A stretch of 52,792 nucleotides of DNA, from contig CAZJFC010000007.1 of assembly GCA_964545245.1 (NCBI GenBank), positions 1-52,792 on the forward strand, given 5' to 3'. How positions within the stretch are numbered: the stretch's first letter is position 1; the number at the start of each line of letters is the position of its first letter. Positions 24,740 to 32,420 of this stretch are shown one piece after another. The position numbers and the translations under genes were made by a program. Source of the stretch: CAZJFC01 sp964545245 (GTDB taxonomy: Bacteria > Pseudomonadota > Alphaproteobacteria > Rickettsiales > 21-14-0-20-44-7). Under the pieces are notes generated by a model. It was not told where the DNA came from. It saw nothing but the letters and a program-made list of their open reading frames with translations, and did not search any database.

Positions 24740-27292
24740 TTAAAAAATGTTAGGTTTGGCGCGGTTTAATATTTTTGTAACAACCGGGTAGCCCTGTTTG
24801 GCGCTGCCCATGGCTTTTACCACGTTTCCGGCATAATCGGGGTGGAGGTCGCCGAAGAAGCTGACCGCCTTGCCGTTCCCGTTGATGCTCATCAGCACGT
24901 TGGAGTTGGTAGGCTTGGAAACCCATTGCGGCTGCTGCTGGTTGCCGTTCTCGTCGATCATCACGAAATATTTGTCATGCAGCTTGAAATGCTCGGCATC
25001 TTCACGCGCGGCCACAGTGTTCGGCGAAGTGCCTGCCGCCATGATGATAGTGCGGGCGGGGATGGTTTTTTCTTCAGAAGTTTCACCCCCCTCTATCCCC
25101 CCTGATAGGGGGGATGGATTATTTGTTTGCCCCCCTGATAGGGGGGATGTAAGGGGGGCAATTTTTAGCTTTATAGCGGAAGCATGGCCGAATTTATCCA
25201 GCACGACTTCGGTCGGGGTTGCGTTACCGACAAACAGGATTCCTTCCTGAAATGCCTTATCAACTTCCTCATGGTTAAGGCGGTAGGCCGGGGCATCCTG
25301 AATCGTGCGGCGGTAGGCGAGGGTTACTCCGCCCCATTCGTTGATTAGCTGTTCAGGGGTTTTGCCGTTCTTCTTCGCATCGCGCAGGGCTTTTGCATGG
25401 GCGATGAATTCTTCGGCGATCCCTTTTTCTTCCTCGCTCCAGCGCGCGCGGACTTTATCCTCGCCCTGTTCGGCTACCAGCGTTTCATAACGCTTGAGGA
25501 ATTTTTCCACCTGAATTGGATAATAGGCCATTGATTCGGTGGCTGAGTCAACTGCGGTGAGGCCGCCGCCGATAACCACGACGGGGAGGCGGATGGTGAG
25601 GTTGGCGATTGAGTTCTTCTTCGCCGCGCCGGTGAGTTGCAGCGCCATCAGGAAGTCGGACGCGGTGCGCACGCCGCGCGCAAGGCGGTTTTTCATTTCG
25701 ACAACGGTCGGTTTGCCTGCGCCCATGCATAGCGCGATATGGTCAAAGCCCATCTCAAACGCCTGTTCATAAGTGATGTTGCTGCCGAAGCGCACGCCGC
25801 CGATCATTGAAAATTCGTTACGGCGTTCCAGCAGCAGGCGGATGATTTTGAGGTAGTTCTTATCCCAGCGCACGGTGATGCCATATTCGGCCACGCCTCC
25901 GAAACCAGCCAGCACGCGTTCGTCCAGCTCTTCTTTTATCTCGCTTATCTCGCGAATTGGTTTGAATACATGGCGTTTACCCAGTGCATCCACGCCGGAA
26001 ATTTCTTTCGCGACAGGCTCGATTTTTAGCCCGTCAATGCCCACGACAATATGCCCGTCATTCATCAAATGATGGGCGAGGGTGAACCCGGCGGGGCCAA
26101 GCCCGGCGACCAGCACCTTGTAGCCTGATTGAGGTTTCGGCAGCGGGCGCTGTAAATTCAGCGGGTTCCAGCGGGTGAGCAGCGAATAAATCTCGAAACC
26201 ATATGGGAGGTTCAGCACGTCTTTCAGCGAGCGGGTTTCTATTTGCGGAATATCCACCGGGTCCTGTTTCTGGTAGATGCAGGACTTCATGCAATCATTG
26301 CAGATGCGGTGGCCGGTTCCGGCGCACATCGGGTTATCCACCGTCACGATGCCGAGCGCGCCGATGGTGAAACCCTGCGCCTTCACCATGTTCATTTCCG
26401 AGATTTTTTCCTCCAGCGGGCAACCGGCCTGGTTCACCGCAGTGGGGGATTTTTTAACCTTGCGTTCCTCGAGGTTTTCCCACAGGCCTTTGGAGCAGGA
26501 ATCCTTGCCCTGGTTGTGGCAATAAATGCAATAATTCGCGTGGTCGAGCGCATATTCAAGCGTGCCGCCTTCATCGGTGAGTTTGAAACCATGCCGCTCG
26601 CGCCATTCATGCTCCGGCAGGCGCAGGACAGTAATACCTTCATGCCGGATGGTTTCCAGCGGGACGAGATTTGCAAAATCCAGCTTCTTCGGTTTTTTGA
26701 AGAGTATGCCGTCTTTATGTTTATGCCTTCCTTCCTCGGTGTTGGAAGCCCAATTGGCATAATGCGCGGCGATGGTTTGTTTTTCCACATCCTGCGCGTC
26801 CATCCATTTTATCACGTTATGGGCGTATAATTTCTCGAATTCGTCATTCCCGGCTTGGTCGGGAATCTTAAGATCCCCGCCTTCGCGGGGATGACATAAA
26901 GAGAGAAGCTGCTTCTCAAGCTCCCCCCCATTAAGGTTAGGCAATTCCGCCGGTTTTGAGAATTTTATTGCGGCTCGCTGAACGAACAGGCGTTTGGCGT
27001 TGTAAAGGTCGCCCAGCTCATTATGCGCGAATTGGAGTTTGGAAACCTGCTCGCGGATGTTGAACAGTTCGGCGATGAATTCCTCCAGCTTCGGCGCAAG
27101 CGCGATGAGCAGGTTTGATTCGTCTTTTTTCTCGATTGCAGACTGGCCATAACGCACGGAAACAAACCGGTTATGCAGTTCCACATCCGCGGTTTTCAGA
27201 TGCTCGACAAATGCCGCATCCAGCTTCGCGAGTCCTTCGCGGTTGTAAAGATCGGCAAATTCGATTCCGTATGAAAGTTTTAAGTCTGACAT
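24740..27292 (-). CDS. GltD-like FAD/iron-sulfur oxidoreductase with repeat insertions
   Basis: An 850-residue protein. The N-terminal 240 residues are unassigned. Cysteine clusters follow: CIYCHNQGKDSCSKG near 254 and CAGTGHRICNDCMKSCIYQK near 324, as in the iron-sulfur domain of GltD and NfnB. The FAD motif VLVAGLGPAGFTLAHHL lies near 400 and the second nucleotide motif VVVIGGGLTAVDSATE near 572. Residues about 132-150 and 711-736 are translated palindromic repeats (families A and B) that keep the frame. AAGGA precedes ATG 27292. It lies five bases beyond the stop of the DUF3592-like gene and so reads on from the cys operon. Likely acts with the downstream reductase subunit; substrate unknown. 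Confidence 0.8.
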   Translation of the reverse strand: MSDLKLSYGIEFADLYNREGLAKLDAAFVEHLKTADVELHNRFVSVRYGQSAIEKKDESNLLIALAPKLEEFIAELFNIREQVSKLQFAHNELGDLYNAKRLFVQRAAIKFSKPAELPNLNGGELEKQLLSLCHPREGGDLKIPDQAGNDEFEKLYAHNVIKWMDAQDVEKQTIAAHYANWASNTEEGRHKHKDGILFKKPKKLDFANLVPLETIRHEGITVLRLPEHEWRERHGFKLTDEGGTLEYALDHANYCIYCHNQGKDSCSKGLWENLEERKVKKSPTAVNQAGCPLEEKISEMNMVKAQGFTIGALGIVTVDNPMCAGTGHRICNDCMKSCIYQKQDPVDIPQIETRSLKDVLNLPYGFEIYSLLTRWNPLNLQRPLPKPQSGYKVLVAGLGPAGFTLAHHLMNDGHIVVGIDGLKIEPVAKEISGVDALGKRHVFKPIREISEIKEELDERVLAGFGGVAEYGITVRWDKNYLKIIRLLLERRNEFSMIGGVRFGSNITYEQAFEMGFDHIALCMGAGKPTVVEMKNRLARGVRTASDFLMALQLTGAAKKNSIANLTIRLPVVVIGGGLTAVDSATESMAYYPIQVEKFLKRYETLVAEQGEDKVRARWSEEEKGIAEEFIAHAKALRDAKKNGKTPEQLINEWGGVTLAYRRTIQDAPAYRLNHEEVDKAFQEGILFVGNATPTEVVLDKFGHASAIKLKIAPLTSPLSGGQTNNPSPLSGGIEGGETSEEKTIPARTIIMAAGTSPNTVAAREDAEHFKLHDKYFVMIDENGNQQQPQWVSKPTNSNVLMSINGNGKAVSFFGDLHPDYAGNVVKAMGSAKQGYPVVTKILNRAKPNIF
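25085..25160. repeat. Family B palindromes inside the GltD-like gene
   Basis: Two CCCCCCTGATAGGGGGG units at 25097-25113 and 25130-25146 in frame in the coding sequence. They are read as Pro-Leu-Ser-Gly-Gly blocks between two conserved parts of the FAD domain. Confidence 0.9.
26843..26896. repeat. Family A palindrome pair inside the GltD-like gene
   Basis: Two inverted family A units, 26843-26867 and 26871-26894, separated by a TTA/TTAA spacer. They are read in frame as CHPREGGDLKIPDQAGND. The pair at 32281-32341, intergenic, has the same design. Confidence 0.9.
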
Positions 27293-27296
27293 TAGA

Positions 27297-27725
27297 TTAT
27301 CCTTCAAGGAAGAAAGCTTTTATTGTTATTAAAATCAAATATATGCTGAAAACAGCAAACCAAAAGTAACAAGAATTGATTTGTCTGCCGATATCTTCTT
27401 TAGGGCATGATTTAGAAGGATTTTTCTTGTCGTATAACACGGTTATTTCATCTCCGGGCTTTGCTGTTCTGTATTTCCAGTTGAATATTGATATCGGAAC
27501 TTCATGTAACTCGTTCTTCTCATCTGTGAATTGGTATGGGATACGGCAGAAGAAGCTATTTGCCTCAATAGTTTCGCAATCCTTTTTATCAATAAAGATT
27601 CCTTTGGCTGTAAGGCCGTTCTTCTTAAGCGACTTTAAATCTCTGAGTCCTTGTAGGCCAAAGATAGAGTCGTGAAACATTCTTATAAGAAGTGCTAAAA
27701 GAATTATTAAGTCTAGGTTCTCCAT
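27297..27725 (-). CDS. DUF3592-like membrane protein
   Basis: A 142-residue protein with one N-terminal and one C-terminal hydrophobic helix and a soluble middle containing FFCRIPYQFTDEKNELHEV and DEITVLYDKKNPSKS, which fits the DUF3592 pattern. Function unknown. The ATG at 27725 (MENLD) lies at the cysNC stop codon, so the two genes overlap or abut, and the GltD-like gene starts five bases past this stop. It is an ordinary member of the cys transcription unit by position. A second DUF3592-like gene lies upstream of cysNC. Confidence 0.65.
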   Translation of the reverse strand: MENLDLIILLALLIRMFHDSIFGLQGLRDLKSLKKNGLTAKGIFIDKKDCETIEANSFFCRIPYQFTDEKNELHEVPISIFNWKYRTAKPGDEITVLYDKKNPSKSCPKEDIGRQINSCYFWFAVFSIYLILITIKAFFLEG

Positions 27726-27726
27726 A

Positions 27727-29661
27727 CTAAATCTCCCCGCCGACATAATCCGCGGCTTCGCGCACCGGTTTTACGAAATGTTCATCCACATATTGCAGCA
27801 GATTGTCAATGCTTTGTTCAATTGAGGCGCTTTCGGTTTCAATCACCAGATCGGAGTTTTCCGGCTCCTCGAACACGTCATCAATCCCGGTGAAGCCTTT
27901 TATCTCACCTTTGCGCGCCTTGGCGTAAAGCCCTTTCGGGTCGCGCTCCTCGGCGGCTTTCAGGCTGGCTTTGATGTAAACCGAATGGAAATTATCCGGG
28001 AAGGAAGCACGCGCCTGGTCGCGTTCTTTTTTGTATGGGCTGATGAATGAGGTGATAACGATAGTTCCCGCATCGGCGAACAGCGCGGCGACTTCCGCCA
28101 CGCGGCGCAAATTCTCGGAACGGTCCTTATGCGAAAAGCCGAGGTCATTGTTCAAACCCTGGCGGATATTGTCGCCGTCGAGCACATAAACATTGTAGCC
28201 CTTGCGGAACAAACGCGCCTGAAGCTCATTCGCAAGTGTGGATTTGCCGGAGCCGGAAAGGCCGGAGAACCACAGCACGCCGCCCTTATGCCCGCTGGCA
28301 AGCTCGCGCTCCTGACGGGTGATCTTGAAATCCACCGCGGTGATGTTCTGCGATTTCGCGGCGGTTTTTTTGCGCTGGTCGGGGAAGCCGGTAGTGTCGA
28401 TGATGCCGCCGCCGACAGTGTCGTAACCGTCAAGAATGGTGAAACGCCCGGTGTTGGAATTATCAACGAAGTCGTCGAGCGAAATGAGCGAGCGCGAACG
28501 GAAGATGACTTCACCTACCGCACTTTTCTCCACGCGCTTGTTCTCGCTATGGCCTAAATCGTCGGTGTTGACGACGGTTTCAACTTCTTTCACCTCCACC
28601 GGATAAGTCGCGGTGGCGAGTTTGAGCTTGTATTTTTTGCCTGCTTCCAGCGGCGTTGAAGAAAGCCAGAACAGCTTCGCACGGAAAATATTGGTGAGTT
28701 TCGGCGCTTTTTCAACATGGCTCGCCACGTTGCCGCGCTCAACGAAAATCTGGTTTTCAAGCGTGATGCCGACTGACTGCCCGGCATAAGCGGTATCACT
28801 CTGCGGGGAGTTCCATGCCTCGATGGACTTGATGGTCTCCACGCGGTTATGCGGCGAGAAGATGATTTTATCGCCAACCTTCAAACTGCCGGATTCGATA
28901 CGGCCAACGATGATGCGGCGCTCGTCGAATTTATAAACATCCTGCACGGGTAGGCGGAGCGGAAGCTCGGCAAGTGACGGAAGCTGGTGGAACTGGTCGA
29001 GCGCCTCGGTGATAGCCGGGCCTTTGTACCATTTCATGTTCTCCGATTTCTTCACGATATTGTCGCCCTCACGCGCCGAAATCGGGATGATGAATTTCGG
29101 TTTCACGCCGATTTCCTTGAGGTATGCAGTGTATTCCTTCTCGATATCGCGGAAGGTTTTTTCGTCATAGCCCACTAAATCCATCTTGTTCACTGCAACC
29201 GCGATCTGCCGCACGCCGAGAAGGTGCAGCAAATAACCGTGGCGTTTCGATTGCTCCTTCACGCCCTCTTTCGCGTCGATGATGAGCAGCGCTGCCTCGG
29301 ATGATGCCGCGCCGGAGATCATGTTTTTCAAAAACTCTTTATGGCCGGGCGCATCGATAATGACATAATCGCGCTTGGGCGTTTTGAACCATATCTGGGT
29401 CGTATCAACGGTTATGCCCTGGTCGCGCTCGGATTGCAGCGCATCGGTGAGGAAGCTCCACTCGAACGGCATCCCGCGATTTTCGCAGGATTTCTTTACC
29501 TTCTCGAACTGCCCGTCCGGCAGTGAGTCTGTTTCATAGAACAGCCGTCCAACCAATGTTGATTTCCCGTGGTCAACGTGGCCGACGATAACGATCTTGA
29601 GCTGTTCCTTCTGGTGTTCAGCTACGTCTGTTTGCGTGTATGCGAGTGCGGTATTTGTCAT
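27727..29661 (-). CDS. cysNC: Bifunctional sulfate adenylyltransferase subunit 1 / APS kinase
   Basis: N-terminal GTPase (about 1-440) that drives ATP sulfurylase with CysD: GHVDHGKSTLVGRLFYETD, DAPGHKEF and NKMDLVGY are the G1, G3 and G4 motifs. The C-terminal APS kinase (about 455-644) has GLSGSGKSTLANEL, VLDGDNIRQGLNNDLGFS and FISPYKKERDQAR. The fusion is known in many bacteria. Its product makes PAPS, while the cysH here looks like an APS reductase, so the kinase may serve PAPS-dependent sulfotransferases or both routes. It lies 18 bases past the DUF3592 gene and is followed at once by the next gene. Confidence 0.96.
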   Translation of the reverse strand: MTNTALAYTQTDVAEHQKEQLKIVIVGHVDHGKSTLVGRLFYETDSLPDGQFEKVKKSCENRGMPFEWSFLTDALQSERDQGITVDTTQIWFKTPKRDYVIIDAPGHKEFLKNMISGAASSEAALLIIDAKEGVKEQSKRHGYLLHLLGVRQIAVAVNKMDLVGYDEKTFRDIEKEYTAYLKEIGVKPKFIIPISAREGDNIVKKSENMKWYKGPAITEALDQFHQLPSLAELPLRLPVQDVYKFDERRIIVGRIESGSLKVGDKIIFSPHNRVETIKSIEAWNSPQSDTAYAGQSVGITLENQIFVERGNVASHVEKAPKLTNIFRAKLFWLSSTPLEAGKKYKLKLATATYPVEVKEVETVVNTDDLGHSENKRVEKSAVGEVIFRSRSLISLDDFVDNSNTGRFTILDGYDTVGGGIIDTTGFPDQRKKTAAKSQNITAVDFKITRQERELASGHKGGVLWFSGLSGSGKSTLANELQARLFRKGYNVYVLDGDNIRQGLNNDLGFSHKDRSENLRRVAEVAALFADAGTIVITSFISPYKKERDQARASFPDNFHSVYIKASLKAAEERDPKGLYAKARKGEIKGFTGIDDVFEEPENSDLVIETESASIEQSIDNLLQYVDEHFVKPVREAADYVGGEI

Positions 29662-29679
29662 GATGGTTTCTGAGATTAA

Positions 29680-30195
29680 TTAGAGTGATGATCCTTGTGT
29701 TGCAATGAAGTAAATTCCTCCGCCGAACGCCGCAAGACCGATGATTATAACGATTCCCGCACGCAGGAATTCCCGGCTGATCGAGGTGGTGGCTTTAGAC
29801 GGCTGTTTGAGGTTGTAATGCACCTTATATTCCTTTCCGAGATAGGAATTTACCACCGATTGCGCGTAAGGCGAGTTCGACTGGCCTTTAACATCGGTGG
29901 AGATTGTATGCGCACCGCCATCCTGCGACTGATAGGAAATTACCAGCTCGATTTTATAGTATGAGCCAACGCTTGCGTTATCGTTGTCTTTCCGCACGGT
30001 GGCACCGGTGACTTTGCCCGTGGCAGTTCCGTGATTCGCCAATATCCCGCGCAGATTCTTTGAAAGGATGAACCCGCTGATAAGGAACACAGCGCCCACA
30101 ACCAGTATAAACCCAAGTATCGCAAGGTTGATGTTCTGGTCAAACTTTGTTGTTATGGCCGCTGCCGGTATGGCTATGGTTAAAATATTGGTCAT
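29680..30195 (-). CDS. DUF3592-like membrane protein
   Basis: A 171-residue protein with two hydrophobic helices near the N-terminus, a soluble segment (HGTATGKVTGATVRKDND, KIELVISYQ, KEYKVHYNLKQPSKA) and a C-terminal helix. The layout matches DUF3592. The ATG at 30195 follows the cysD stop by one base (TAGT-ATG), so it is translationally linked to cysD. The presence of two such proteins within the sulfate locus suggests, without proof, a membrane role such as transport or assembly. Confidence 0.65.
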   Translation of the reverse strand: MTNILTIAIPAAAITTKFDQNINLAILGFILVVGAVFLISGFILSKNLRGILANHGTATGKVTGATVRKDNDNASVGSYYKIELVISYQSQDGGAHTISTDVKGQSNSPYAQSVVNSYLGKEYKVHYNLKQPSKATTSISREFLRAGIVIIIGLAAFGGGIYFIATQGSSL

Positions 30196-30196
30196 A

Positions 30197-31030
30197 CTAC
30201 ATATACCCCGCTGCTCTCAAACGCTCGAATGAGGATTCATCCTCGGTCGCGCCCATCGGCCTCCCGGCGCGTTCGGAGACTTTTGTGGTTTTTAGTTCTT
30301 CGATGATCTCGTCGATGTTTTTTGCGTCGGAGCGTACGGGATAAGTAATCCCTTTTTCGCCGAGCGAGCGGAAGCGCATGTTCTGGCCCTTGTAATCCTG
30401 CCCGTAAAACTCGCCGTAGGGTTTCGCGAAATATAGCGGCACAATCGGCAGGCCTTCGCGCTTGATGTAGAGCCAGATGTCAAGTTCCGTCCAGTGCAGC
30501 AGCGGGTGGATGCGCACATGGGTTCCCGGCGGGAAATCGGTCATGTATTGCCCCCAGAATTCCGGCGGCTGGTCTTTCACGTTCCAGTCATTGTCAACGC
30601 CGCGCGGGGAGAAATAACGCTCTTTCGCACGGGTGCCTTCCTCGTCGCGGCGGATGCCGGCGATGATGCCGTCAAACTTCTCGCGGTCGAGAACCTGCTT
30701 TAAGCCACCGGTTTTACGCGCCGCAATACGCGCCGAATGCGGCAGTGAAGGGTCGGTCGATTCATAAGGCGGGCAGATTTCCTGAATCAGGTTCACGCCC
30801 CATTCCACCTTGTATTTATCACGGAATTCGTAAACCTCATCCATCTCAAGCTCGGTATCGAGCTGGATAAGCGGGAACGGAATTTTGCCGTAAAACGCCT
30901 TCATGGCGAGCCAGCACATCACGTTGCTGTCCTTGCCGAAGCTCCACAACATGCCGAGCTTTTTGATGTGATATTTCGCCTCACGGAAAATGTAGATGCT
31001 TTCCGCTTCGAGCTTGTCCAGATGGTCCAT
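30197..31030 (-). CDS. cysD: Sulfate adenylyltransferase subunit 2
   Basis: Catalytic subunit of ATP sulfurylase; makes APS from sulfate and ATP. From MDHLDKLEAES the product is about 277 residues, family length. PP-loop motif SFGKDSNVMCWLAMKAF, QLDTELEMDEVYEFRDKY, and HVRIHPLLHWTELDIWLYI are diagnostic. An open frame starts at ATG 31075, but its first 15 residues are translated from heptamer repeats and overlap the upstream gene by eight bases; the ATG at 31030 matches the family start, though its ribosome site is weak. The insertion upstream may therefore have changed how cysD is translated. Confidence 0.95.
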   Translation of the reverse strand: MDHLDKLEAESIYIFREAKYHIKKLGMLWSFGKDSNVMCWLAMKAFYGKIPFPLIQLDTELEMDEVYEFRDKYKVEWGVNLIQEICPPYESTDPSLPHSARIAARKTGGLKQVLDREKFDGIIAGIRRDEEGTRAKERYFSPRGVDNDWNVKDQPPEFWGQYMTDFPPGTHVRIHPLLHWTELDIWLYIKREGLPIVPLYFAKPYGEFYGQDYKGQNMRFRSLGEKGITYPVRSDAKNIDEIIEELKTTKVSERAGRPMGATEDESSFERLRAAGYM

Positions 31031-31035
31031 CTCTT

Positions 31036-31494
31036 TGGTTGATGGTTGATGGTTGATGGTTGATGGTTTAGTCATTTGCTGCTCTCTTCCTTACTGTAAC
31101 TTGCAGGCCTTTTAACATGCGGCCGATTTGATTTAGTGTTCCCGTTAATTCTTCCAGTTTTTCAACTGATAGATAACCTACTTCTTGGCTTATGATAAGC
31201 TGGGTTTTTAATTCAGCGCACGAGCCGAGTGATATAGCAATGAACCGGGCAAAGTCCAGATCGCTTCCGCGTGCTGAGCCTTCCGCCAGATTGGATGCTA
31301 TCGAAATGGAACATCTGCGAATCTGGCTGGTGAGGCCAAATTGTTCCTTTGATGGGAATGATTCAGTAATTTTATAAATTTCTACAGCGAGGGATTTGGC
31401 AATCTGCCAAACTTCCAAATCCTCAAATCCGTTGCTTTTTATTTTTTCAATCATAATTTTTCATCAACTATCAACCAATTTCCATCAACCTAAA
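31036..31494 (-). mobile_element. S23-type cassette with inverted heptamer tracts
   Basis: Four copies of the heptamer GGTTGAT lie at 31038-31067, and an inverted counterpart, CATCAACTATCAACC plus CCATCAACC, lies at 31460-31490. They enclose one small gene and sit exactly between the cysH stop codon (31490-31492) and the cysD start. The placement in an otherwise continuous pathway operon and the inverted flanks argue for insertion as a unit. Confidence 0.6.
31068..31454 (-). CDS. S23-type four-helix-bundle protein
   Basis: A 128-residue protein of the family first seen in intervening sequences of 23S rRNA genes. Diagnostic segments are DLEVWQIAKSLAVEIYKIT, FGLTSQIRRCSISIASNLAEG and SARGSDLDFARFIAISLGS; the rest predicts further helices. 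Structures of the family are four-helix bundles; function is unknown. No rRNA is present here. Its last codons run into the heptamer repeat and its stop overlaps the long cysD frame by eight bases. Confidence 0.9.
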   Translation of the reverse strand: MIEKIKSNGFEDLEVWQIAKSLAVEIYKITESFPSKEQFGLTSQIRRCSISIASNLAEGSARGSDLDFARFIAISLGSCAELKTQLIISQEVGYLSVEKLEELTGTLNQIGRMLKGLQVTVRKRAAND

Positions 31495-32269
31495 CCGACC
31501 ACTCGCCGACTTGGCTATTGTCTAAGTGAATCCCGCATTCGGTTTTCTGTTCACCTGTTTCTTTGTTAGCTGTATGCGCCCATCTTCCTGCGCGCTCGTC
31601 CTGACCTTCGGCAACCGGCAGGGTGCAGGGTGCGCAGCCGATAGATTTATAACCTTTCGCCACTAACGGATGTTGCGGCAAACTGCGTGTGGCGAATTCG
31701 GCTCTCAGTTCTTCTTTCGTTTTATACGCAAGCGGGTTGATGCGGAACACGCCCTGATCGTCGAGCTGGAAATAGGTCAGGTTAGCACGTTCTGCTGTCT
31801 GATAGCGCTTGCGCCCGGTGATGAGCGCCTTGATTCCCATTTCTGCCAACGCGCGGTTAAGCGGTTCCACTTTGCGCATCCAGCAGCAGCGGTTTGGCAT
31901 GAAGCTCCATAAATCCCCGTTCGGGTCGGTGCGTTCAACAAGCTCGGTTGAAGGCTTTAAAAAACGGATATCGGTGAGGCCAAGTTTGTTGCGCAGCGTT
32001 TCGACATATTCCAGCGTTTCCAGGAAATGTTTTTCGGTGTCGAGGAACAGGATCGGGGTTGCCGGGTTGATATCCGCCACCATCGCGATAAGCAGCGCGG
32101 AATCTGCCCCGAAGCTGGAGAAAAGCGCCACTTCGCCCTTGAATTCCTCGTTGATGACGGTATGCAGCAACAGCCTTGAGTCCATGTCGCCATACATTGT
32201 TTCAAGGCGGAGCAGCCTGTCTTTTTTGACAGGGTCAAAACCGTTCAGCGTTTGCAACTGGTCCAGCAT
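31490..32269 (-). CDS. cysH: Adenylylsulfate (APS) reductase, assimilatory
   Basis: Reduces activated sulfate to sulfite using thioredoxin or glutaredoxin. The 259-residue product has the PP-loop segment SSFGADSALLIAMVAD, catalytic KTECGIH near the C-terminus, and two cysteine pairs, RCCWMRK near 128 and GCAPC near 213, that bind a [4Fe-4S] cluster. That cluster marks the APS-using class, in contrast to the cluster-free PAPS reductase of enterobacteria. GGAGAGAG precedes the ATG. Upstream lie a family A pair and a conserved regulatory motif shared with cysI. Confidence 0.95.
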   Translation of the reverse strand: MLDQLQTLNGFDPVKKDRLLRLETMYGDMDSRLLLHTVINEEFKGEVALFSSFGADSALLIAMVADINPATPILFLDTEKHFLETLEYVETLRNKLGLTDIRFLKPSTELVERTDPNGDLWSFMPNRCCWMRKVEPLNRALAEMGIKALITGRKRYQTAERANLTYFQLDDQGVFRINPLAYKTKEELRAEFATRSLPQHPLVAKGYKSIGCAPCTLPVAEGQDERAGRWAHTANKETGEQKTECGIHLDNSQVGEWSV

Positions 32270-32280
32270 TCTCTCTCTCC

Positions 32281-32341
32281 GCCGTCATTCCCACGGAGGT
32301 GGGAATCTTAAAATAAGACCCCCGCCTGCGCGGGGGTGACA
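32281..32341. repeat. Family A palindrome pair
   Basis: Two inverted units, GTCATTCCCACGGAGGTGGG-AATC and GACCCCCGCC-TGCG-CGGGGGTGAC, separated by a TTAAAATAA spacer. It lies between the regulatory motif and the cysH start, so it is probably in the mRNA leader. Confidence 0.85.
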
Positions 32342-32362
32342 GGCATGGTTATAACGCATTAT

Positions 32363-32408
32363 AGCACAGAATTGCAAGAGGATTATGTGAAATATTTATT
32401 ATCACAGG
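32363..32408. promoter_or_regulatory. Putative cys operator upstream of cysH
   Basis: Contains the 19-base near-palindrome GTGAAATATTTATTATCAC at 32387-32405, preceded by TTGCAAGAGGATTAT. A closely matching block lies upstream of cysI (35288-35331). The regulator is not identifiable from sequence. Confidence 0.55.
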
Positions 32409-32420
32409 GATAAAATGTGG

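Noticed and set aside
31068..31454. 23S rRNA intervening sequence
   Set aside because: The S23-type gene is present but no rRNA sequence flanks it.
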